Source of the DNA: Zarea fungicola
Taxonomy: Eukaryota; Ascomycota; Sordariomycetes; Hypocreales; Cordycipitaceae
Assembly: GCA_900169235.1 (NCBI GenBank)
Contig: FWCC01000278.1
Coordinates: 1-64,000, forward strand
Direction of reading: 5' to 3'
DNA: 64,000 nt
Position 1 is the stretch's first letter; each line of letters starts with the position of its first letter. The notes beneath the pieces were generated by a model. That model ran no database searches and was not told the DNA's origin. It saw only the letters and a program-made list of their open reading frames with translations. Positions 56,499 through 64,000 of the stretch are shown here, in pieces. The translations under genes and the position numbers were made by a program.

Positions 56499-57529
56499 TT
56501 AGCTATACCCAATATCTGGATTGGTGCCGTTGCTTTGTTTCTCTTTACCCTTGCCCACCATGTCCCTGAATTTTGACATTTCATTCGTCATCCACGCGGT
56601 AATGGCGACAATGTCTGCGCCGCAGTTGACAAAGTGAAAGCCGTCCTCGACTTTGGCCGCCGCAGCGTCAGCACTGAGGGCAAAGTGGCCGACGTACTTT
56701 CCCGCGTCCAGGCCAGCCTTGAGGACGCGCGCCGTTGCGCGCTGCACTTCTGGCTCCGAAGCATGGTCAAACGCGACGTAGCCCATGGAGGATGCCAAGT
56801 CATTGGGCCCGATGAAGAGCATGTCAATTCCGTCCACGGCCGCGATTGCCTCGACATTCTCTACGGCCAGGCGACTCTCGATTTGCACACATACCATGAC
56901 GTTTTCATTAGCACTGAGCAGATACTCCCGCCCGTTTTGGTTGAAGGCGGCTGGCCCAAACATGGCACCGGCTCCGCGAATTCCCTTGGGCCAGCGGGCG
57001 GATGGATATTTGGACGCCTGCACAATCGCTTGTGCTTGCTCCTGTTGGTGAGTAACCATCGGTCAGCCAAGCAAGAATCCCATTTCTTCATTGAACAATA
57101 CAATTGGATGGCAGTTTGTACTCACCACAGTCTCACACATGGGCACCATGATGGCATGCGCGCCAGAGTCAAGTGCACGCTTAATCATCCACGGCTCTGA
57201 TCCTGCAAGTCTCACAATGGGTGAAACACCGGCGCATGAAATGGCTCCCACCTGTAGGTACATGTCGTGGTCACAGATGTTGCCATGCTCCGTATCGATG
57301 AGAACCCACTGCAAGAATTAGCCCCCTCTTGTTCCAAGATGATTTGCTTTTGAAGTTGTTCGCATACGTCTGCACCAAGCGGTGCCACTGTCCTGGCTAG
57401 AGTGTAGCCCGGGAACTCTAGCCATTGCCCAATGGAAGCATCACCACCACCCCGAGCTCTCTCGAGGGTGGCACGAAGTCGTGTTTTGCCCGTGGCGTCG
57501 ACTACTGGTGATGCGATTTGGTTCGACAT
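56499..57529 (-). CDS. Second HpcH/HpaI-family aldolase
   Basis: Three exons (57529-57368, 57308-57126, 57041-56499) give 295 residues. Key features are ADWVLIDTEHG (active-site His, formed across the first intron), PIVRLAG (Arg), ALDSGAHAIMVPMCET, VCVQIESRLAVENV (metal Glu) and MLFIGPNDLASSMGY (metal Asp). It is a class II pyruvate aldolase of the 2-keto-3-deoxy acid type. It is clearly diverged from the aldolase at 14084 (different lengths and motif spelling), so the two are not a recent duplication. Flanked by two Dal5-type permeases on the same strand, it would fit breakdown of an imported acid. The frame stays open another 207 codons upstream to 58150, but the ATG at 57529 matches the family start. 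Confidence 0.85.
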
Positions 57530-58314
57530 GATGACTGGCGCAGCGGACAGATGGGCACACGGTTTAGGAGGTACTGTTTGAATCAGGCAACAAACTATAA
57601 AAGCAAGGTGGGCGGCGGCGACATATTGCAAGTCCTTCAGCCGCCATTTGTCTATAATTGTAGTATACAGTGTGGTATCGGCTTCGTGGCGATCCGGACG
57701 GAGCTCGGCCCGCAGCCAAGTATTGTTGGCCACGCTACTTTTAGTGGACAGCAGGCGCAGACCGTTACATGGTGGTGACCCGGCTACCCGCGGTGGGATG
57801 GACGAAGAAATAATAATATGAGGACGGAACTGATGCGTGACGAGCGACGTGCAAGGAGACGAAATTGGCGGAGTTGGGCGCAGGCTTGCCAAGCGCGCCA
57901 ATGCACTTGGGGCGCCAGTCGTGAGCCAGAGATAAACTGGCAGACTAGGAAAGGCTATCTTACGGTAGTTGTTCCGTCCGTGTGCGCCGAAAGACTCGAT
58001 TGTCTTGGCCAGCTCTCTGTCCACTTGAAGCATTGGCTTTCGCATCGATTTAATGTGCCATTTCGAATCTTGCTTTGTAGTTTCGTCGGTAAGAAAGAGA
58101 TTCACCTTGCTCTGCGCTGACAGGAGCTTGAGAAAATGTGAAGAAAGCACCTAAAAAGCCACACTCGGCACCGACCGTGGTGTAATTTACAGAAACAGGG
58201 AGAGAAGGGAATTAAACATGCACGCCGTTCTAACTAATTAATACTAAACAATCTCTCTTCTCTTTAAAATCCGGTACATGCAAGTATTGAAACTCCAGAC
58301 TTGATTAGGCCGAA
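57530..58314. other. Aldolase promoter and permease 3' flank
   Basis: No separate gene. The frame in phase with the aldolase is open through most of it (to 58150) without family content. Confidence 0.4.
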
Positions 58315-59897
58315 GCCAATCTCCTCTTCTCACGGTTCCAGAAAGACCGCAAAACAAACACCATGATGAGCATACCGACATCCAAAGCAATCGTCCAGTT
58401 GTATCCAATGAGATAGCGTGGCGCATCCGTCGTTTTCCAGACACTGTAAAGTATGTTAGCAAACTCCACATAACCCAAGATTTCGCCTGGAACTCACAAA
58501 AGCGGCAGCCAGGCGCCAAATGTATTTCCAATGGTATTCATGCTGCTAATCACAATGGCGCGCTCTTCCGCATTGCCCGCGCAAATTTCATTAGCCCACG
58601 AGTAAATGACGGGAGCAATGCCGTCGGCCGAGCCCGCGAGGAAAAACGCAAAAAACTTGAGGCCGGTGGGCACATGCCAGATGGCGAGGATGATGCTCGC
58701 GAGGATATTGAGCAGTGCCGTCGCAGCAATGAGGGACACTTTTGCGTCGTACGCATCGGAGAGCACGCCGCAGATGATGGCCGACACAATCGTGACGGCC
58801 GGCGACACGGTGGTAATGGTATTAATGGCCTCGACGCTGTAGCCCTCGGCCTTGAGCCACAGGGGCAGGCCGCTGTTGGAGGAGACGCCGTCGGCCTGGG
58901 AGAAGAAAAAGGCAAAGCCGACGAGGACCCAAAAGTGCCAGCCCGCGAGGACCTGCTTGAAGATGGCGAGGGTGAGGGGCTTGCGCGGCTCGCGGTGGTC
59001 GGCGGCCATGCGGGCCTGGGCGAGCTCGATCTCGCGCGGGGTCAGGAAGAGGGAACGCGGCTTCTCGGGCTGTCCCGGGAGGCAGAGGAAGCCGAGGACG
59101 GCAATGGGGATGGTGCAGGCGAAGCAGATAATGTACAGCCAGCGCCAGCCCTCGATGCCGTGGCGGAGGTTGAGCGAGGCGTAGGCGCCGGACTGGATGT
59201 AGCCGGAGCTCATGCCGCCAATCTGGCTGGCGATGAAGAAGAAGGCGCTGCGGCGGCTCAGTTCGGTGCGCTTGTACCAGCAGCCAAGATACCACTGGAC
59301 GGCGGGGAAGAAGAGGCTGCCGGCGGCGCCGATGAAGAAGCGAATCACGTAGAGCTGGTTGACGCTCGTCACCTTGTACTGGGCGAGGGTGAGGACGCCC
59401 CAGATGACGTCGGCGGTGGGAATAAAGTAGCTGGCGGAGAAGCGAGTCATCTAGACATTATTAGCACCGTGAAACCGGGCAGCCAAATCATTCATCTTTG
59501 GCAGGTCGCTTACAAGAATGGTCAAGGGGATCTGCAGGGTGATGAAGCCAACCATGTACGTCGTGTTGAGGTAGTTGAGCTCGTTTCCAAACAGGTGCAG
59601 GTCCTCCTTCATGCCGCTCACGTATGCAGCGCTCGTGGCCGACTGGTCAAGGACCTTGGCCCAGTAGGCCAGAAAGACAAACAGCATGATGAGAACATCG
59701 AGCTTGATGATGAGTCGGCGCTCCTCGGGCGTGTCGGTCGGCGCGAACCATTGGTACCACTTCTGACGGACAGGCTCCTGCAGTGGTTGCGATGGGATTT
59801 CAGCCTTGGTGACTTGAAACTGGGCCGATTTCTCGGGATTGCTGCCTGTTGGGGTGGAAGGCGACAGGGCGTCGGCCTTTTCAACGGGATACGACAT
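58315..59897 (-). CDS. MFS permease, Dal5 family (second copy)
   Basis: Three exons or so on the - strand, about 500 residues, from ATG 59897 (MSYPVEKADALSPST) to TAA at 58315. Family marks are ERRLIIKLDVLIMLFVFLAYW (TM1), AAYVSGMKEDLHLFGNELNYL, VIRFFIGAAGSLFFPAVQWYLGCWYKRTELSRR (transport-family loop), SGYIQSGAY and EGWRWLYIICF. The last exon VWKTTDAPRYLIGYNWTIALDVG follows a GTGAGT...TTACAG intron. It should import an organic anion. It belongs to the same broad family as the permease at 53792 but differs strongly in sequence. The GC-rich codon use makes long antisense open frames, which are not genes. Confidence 0.85.
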
Positions 59898-61449
59898 GGC
59901 GAATTGCTTGTCGCTGCGTGTTGGTCTTTCCGTCTGCCAAGAATCGATGCCTGCCAAGGATCTACAACCAACAAGCCAAGTGAGCCAAGTGCTAGGTGTG
60001 CAGCATTTATCACATATTTGCTGGATATATAGACATGTAGTCGGCCGATATCATGTTGCACCGGTTTCGGTCCGAGTGAGCATCATTTTGCATCTCATCA
60101 CGCCATAGCTAGTGTTCCACTCATCTCCACCGGCAATTGCCTTGTTATAACCTCTGTGGATGCCACTATTTCCGAATGGGTTTGCAGGGTCTATGTAAAT
60201 TTATATTTTGCATAGCCGTCGCTTACGGGTATGAGAACGTGGTCAAGCCACTGCCTTTCTCCCGAGAGGCGGCGCTTCCCGAGTAGGGCGCGCTTTGGTA
60301 CAGAGGCATTGCAGTGTCTTGCCTGTACCATGTCGCGTAGCACTTCTGGATTGAGATTTTGGCACTAACTTACAAGTTCATATTCTCCAGCAAGGCAGCC
60401 AGCACACATCTCGCCTGGAGACACAGGCAAAGCTGGAACTTTATATCGAAAACAGGGCAATCCGCCTCTGCCTTTGCGACCGTGCCAGCCGTTGGTAGTA
60501 TGTTAGCAGCATGTACATACGGATACCTGACAAATCCAAACTTGAACGCCATCAGGCGAGACAAAACTCCGCGGCAGGGCAAATTGGCTTGGGTCTTTTC
60601 CGGTCAGCCATGGCGCAATATTTAAAGATTTTTACTTGATAAAAAGATTGAGCTTGTTCAGCCATGTGTCGACAGGTAAATTGGGGTTCGTGTTGATTAT
60701 GGAGAAAAAACGTGGTGGCGCAACGCCAGGCGGGTTGGGCTGGCGCGAGTTTGGCTTGTTCTGTGTTGGCGCAATTTGACAGGTTGGTGTAGAGTTTTTG
60801 CTTGTCGACATCTATACCAGCAGCAAATCGTAGATTAAAAAGAAGAAGAAAATCAGCGGTATGATTCTCGCTTAGGGATAACCCTGAGTAATATGCGAGA
60901 GGTTTCTGGAGCTTTGCTGGCGTGGGTGGATGAACGGGACGACGTGCAAAAGTCAAAGGGATACCCAGTAGTGACTACAATTAAATTTCCTGACAGAACC
61001 CTACATTGCAGGCAGAAGAATTGGCTGCAATTCGCGCCCAAGAAGTTTTCACGCGCGGCGCTGCCATTGTCGGAACGGGGTCTTTGAGACTTGACTACGG
61101 AATGGTGTGCAATAGACTGGGCGGCCGTGAACGAAGTATTAATTGAAACCAGTGGGCTCTCTATTAAGTGCAACTAAATAAAGCCTGTGTAGTTTGCGCA
61201 TGCTGAAGGAGTCATCTGCGGGACGGAAAAAAGTAGATTGTCGCCAGTCGCGACACCACAACAGTAAGCACCACCATTACCAAAATCGATCCAATGAGTT
61301 TTACACCAGGAAAAACAATTAAAACTAAAGGAAACAATTATGAAGAAGCCCTTTTATCTTAAAAACAAACAAATGTACACACATACACATATCAAACACG
61401 ACCGTGACAAACCATCAAAGTCCACAAAAAGACAAAAAGTAAAACAAAG
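59898..61449. other. Intergenic with a tRNA fragment
   Basis: No protein gene supported. GGTCCGA at 60069-60075 is 172 bases upstream of the permease start. A tRNA-Pro fragment lies at 60855-60903. Confidence 0.45.
60855..60903 (+). pseudogene. tRNA-Pro fragment
   Basis: A 49-base stretch identical to the D-arm end, anticodon arm, intron and 3' anticodon stem of the tRNA-Pro at 61450-61536, but on the opposite strand. The acceptor, most of the D-arm and the T-arm are missing. Confidence 0.8.
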
Positions 61450-61536
61450 GGTCTGGCCGGGGATTGAACCCGGGACCTCTCGCATATTACTCAGGGTTAT
61501 CCCTAAGCGAGAATCATACCGCTAGACCACCAGACC
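61450..61536 (-). tRNA. tRNA-Pro (AGG) with intron
   Basis: The - strand reads GGTCTGG...CCAGACC acceptor ends (7 pairs), a D-arm with CTAGCGGTATGA, an anticodon loop TTAGGGA with anticodon AGG, and a T-arm CCCGGGTTCAATCCCCGG-like. A short intron (TAACCCTGAGTAATA region) follows the anticodon loop before the 3' stem TGCGAG. Typical eukaryotic nuclear tRNA-Pro. Confidence 0.9.
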
Positions 61537-62780
61537 AAGCGGATCCTGTTTCCAGGCGCTTCTTGTGATGGAAGCTGGTGATTTATTTCATCTTATATGC
61601 GCGAAGTGGCAGCCCAACTCTGCGACAGACTTTAGAGGGACTTGATCGCGTGCAAACGGAACCTACCCGGGACATGCAATAAACTTTTATTCTATGAATC
61701 AAGGGATTGTTTCGGTTACGGAATTGCTTCATTGTAGTTGCCCGTAATGAACTTTTTCCAGCGACTCTTCTGATATTTTTTTTTCCTGAGCAATATTGCG
61801 ACTGTTACGCCTGTTGACGATTGAGAAGCCAACAGGAAGTTGCCTGCAATACAACGTCTACATTTGAAATGAAGTTTGCGAGTCTGCGACTGTCCATGGA
61901 AGCTACAACCCCAGCCTTGGGCAGTATTCTCACATTTTCAAAATTACAACGTATAAGAGAGTTTCTATTAGGATGTTTTCAACACAATTTTATTCGCCAA
62001 GCTGCAAGATGTGTCCAGTAAACACATGGCAGCCACCCATCGACAAGCTAAGTATGCGGTCGCGTTCAGCGAGTCACCACAACCGCGTAGCAATCATTTA
62101 TCAACTGTGCCGCGTTTTGCGGTTATTGAAGAACAAAATAGAATAAAAACGCGTTGCTGTGACTGTGATAAAGAGTGCGCTAGTTTGTGAGAGCCGAGTT
62201 TTACCTACTTTTCTGGTATTGAGTTGCAATTCCTTGGCTGGTCTGCCCACAGCTCTACCACGGTCGAGTTTTCAGACCCAGAGTCGTGCGACTTGACAAG
62301 GTCGGCAACCGCTATTCTAGTGCGTAATAAATACCAGGGGCTGTTGTTAATAATTTGGCGAATTTCGACCTCGTGTTTAAGACATGGTATCACAGCTGCA
62401 AAGCAGTCCACTCCTATTCAGACTGGTCAATCAACACATGCCCAGGTTTGCTCAGATGGCCGGATGGCTTCACCCAAATCAGCACAGAAGAACTGGAACT
62501 CAAGAGCAGTCTATGAAGCTACTCCAATTGTGCTAATTTTGCGCGGAAGTGTCGCCCAACCCAAGTAGCCAGCCTGCTCCGATCAAATTTTACGCTACGA
62601 AAGTCACCAGCAACAGAGAAACCAGGCTGGCTAAACGAGGCCTCACTCTAAGCTTCCTATTTTTCACATGGCAAATTCGGACCTCGTAACACCTCGCAGC
62701 TGAGTGGCCTTGGACGACAGGATGCGGAGAGGTTGTGGATATTGTCCACATAAAAAGAAAAAAAAAAAAAAAAANNAACT
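61537..62780. other. Intergenic between tRNA genes
   Basis: No protein gene supported. A poly(A) run and two undetermined bases (62775-62776) mark an uncertain assembly position directly next to tRNA-Phe. Confidence 0.45.
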
Positions 62781-62884
62781 TGCGGCCAGTGTGACTCGAA
62801 CACACGACCTTCAGATAGGTATCTAATTCCGTAGGAATGAAGTTGAACTTCAGTCTGACGATCTCCCAGCTAATCTATGGCCGC
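62781..62884 (-). tRNA. tRNA-Phe (GAA) with intron
   Basis: The - strand has acceptor GCGGCCA/TGGCCGC plus A73, a D-arm with TAGCTGGGAGA, anticodon stem TCAGA/TCTGA, loop CTGAAG with anticodon GAA, and T-arm TGTGTTCGAGTCACA. About 31 bases of intron lie after the base following the anticodon, the standard site. Confidence 0.9.
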
Positions 62885-63361
62885 GAGTTGATTTGATGAA
62901 GGACATGGCCGACATAAATTGTCTTTTGAACCCTACGCATTCTGTATCCACATTGAACATTTTGCAGAACCCCAACTTCTTTGCAATCTGCTCTTTGGCT
63001 GGAGACTGAGTGCGTGGGCGATGCGTCGCAGGACCTGACGCATCCAATTTTCAAGTCACGCAATTTATTTTTGTAATCAAACAGATGGGGGTACATGCAG
63101 AATCACCAGTGCAGACCCAGTGTTGAAGAAATCATGACTACTTGGACATGCAAAAGAAAAGCAAGAGATTAACCATGTGATGTAATTCCAGTCCTAAATC
63201 TAGCCAAGTCGTCAACCACGCCATGCTAAAAAGCATGAAAAAAAATAGCAAATGCCCAGTTGGCCTTGTTTGACTAAATAGTGCAATCCTTCGCATCATA
63301 GAAACACCTGTTCATCCTTTGCCGTCCTGATCGACGTTTCTGCCATTTAGTAAAACTGGCT
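62885..63361. other. Intergenic
   Basis: Nothing recognised; 3' flank of the coiled-coil gene. Confidence 0.4.
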
Positions 63362-64000
63362 TCAGAGACCAGCCACCACTTCCTCCACATCAATCTTCAC
63401 CTCCTTCTTCACCTCCGCTAGGTCCTCAGGCACACTATCCATGTCAGCCAAGGCGGCAGTAAATACTTCCTCAAGCTTCCTTCTCGTGTTAGCCCGGCGG
63501 ATAGAAGCTAATTCATAAAACTCCTTGCAAGCGCCCAATTCAATCAGCTCCTTTTCACTCTCAGCCATGTGAGCAGCATACACTTCAGCCAGCTCCGCTT
63601 TCGATTGCCGCAGACCGTCGCTTAAAAACACCTTGCTCCTGCCGTATTCGAGCAGGATCCTGAGCGAACTCTCGTGTGGCTCTAACAGCCTCCGAATCGA
63701 ATCCAGGCGTTTCTCATGGGCGTCTGCCCGCCTTTTGATAAAAAATTCGTCATCGAAAAACTTGAGAAGAATATACTACTTCTTCACTAGGTCTTCCATC
63801 GCGCCTGTCACATCACGAAACTTCTTCTCCATCTGTGCCGCAACTTCATCGGTGATGATAGAAGGAACGGTGTTAGAATCACTCGTGGCGACGTCACTTG
63901 GAGAGCTTGAATTTCCGGACCCGGTATGCTCGGAGATGGGAGCTTCCATATTGAAATCCTTGTCGGTAGTAATTTTTTGGCGCTGGTCGCGAATGTAGCG
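63362..64000 (-). pseudogene. 3' part of a coiled-coil protein gene with an in-frame stop
   Basis: On the - strand one frame runs from the right edge to a stop at 63362 with charged, Glu/Lys/Ala-rich helical sequence (EVAAQMEKKFRDVTGAMEDL, LASIRRANTRRKLEEVF, EVKKEVKIDVEEV). A single TAG at 63776-63778 interrupts it at KK-stop-YILLKF; a CAG codon there would restore the frame. No homology is recognised. It could be a truncated real gene, a decaying gene, or a base error. The 5' end is outside the window. Confidence 0.45.

Noticed and set aside
58674..60032. 452-codon open frame on + strand
   Set aside because: Antisense to the permease; its acidic, Gly/Glu/Ala-rich content is the mirror of GC-rich third positions in the real gene.

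Overview
This window comes from the genome of a filamentous ascomycete (Pezizomycotina). The genes carry short introns (about 50-80 bp, GT-AG plus one probable GC-AG, CTAAC/CTAAT-like branch points). There are Zn2Cys6 regulators, a fungal PKS-NRPS, intron-containing tRNAs and a Fot1/pogo-type transposon whose stop codons all look like C-to-T or G-to-A changes, as repeat-induced point mutation (RIP) produces. A hypocrealean Sordariomycete would fit, but that is inference; no species can be named from the sequence.

Layout. 1-10.9 kb is a gene-poor left arm: the 3' part of a fungal transcription factor, two secreted proteins of unknown function (2071-2785, 4728-5657), a decayed SDR fragment, a mutated pogo-like DNA transposon (7811-9727) with intact TA-flanked inverted repeats, and AT-rich decayed sequence. 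10.9-40.2 kb is a biosynthetic gene cluster: an SDR, a trans-acting enoyl reductase, an HpcH/HpaI aldolase, a 4012-residue PKS-NRPS (KS-AT-DH-MT-KR-ACP-C-A-T-R, six exons reconstructed in frame), a Fsa2/CghA-like Diels-Alderase, an MFS exporter, a class-II-type methyltransferase and an AflR-like regulator. A repeat-containing gap (30.6-32.6 kb) and a small secreted protein interrupt it. 41-60 kb is a second, densely packed metabolic region: medium-chain dehydrogenase, aldo-keto reductase, amidohydrolase, dienelactone-hydrolase/NTF2-like protein, aromatic-type aminotransferase, Zn2Cys6 regulator, a second HpcH/HpaI aldolase and two Dal5-family permeases. 60-64 kb holds tRNA-Pro and tRNA-Phe genes (both with introns), a tRNA-Pro fragment and the end of a coiled-coil gene with an in-frame stop.

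How the genes work together (inference from known families). The PKS-NRPS and trans-enoyl reductase would make a methylated polyene/polyketide chain, load an amino acid and release it as a tetramate. The Diels-Alderase would set the decalin. The aldolase resembles in type the CghB enzyme of the Sch 210972 pathway, which makes a hydroxymethylglutamate-type building block from pyruvate, while a methyltransferase gene is a feature of equisetin-type clusters. The combination of Diels-Alderase, aldolase and methyltransferase is the most interesting aspect of the window. Direct repeats CGCCGAA-N3-CGCCGAA lie upstream of both the enoyl reductase and the Diels-Alderase, with related sites near other cluster genes, and may be a cluster-specific operator. 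The second region could be an independent catabolic cluster, or it could supply or recycle an unusual amino acid, since it has an aminotransferase and a second aldolase.
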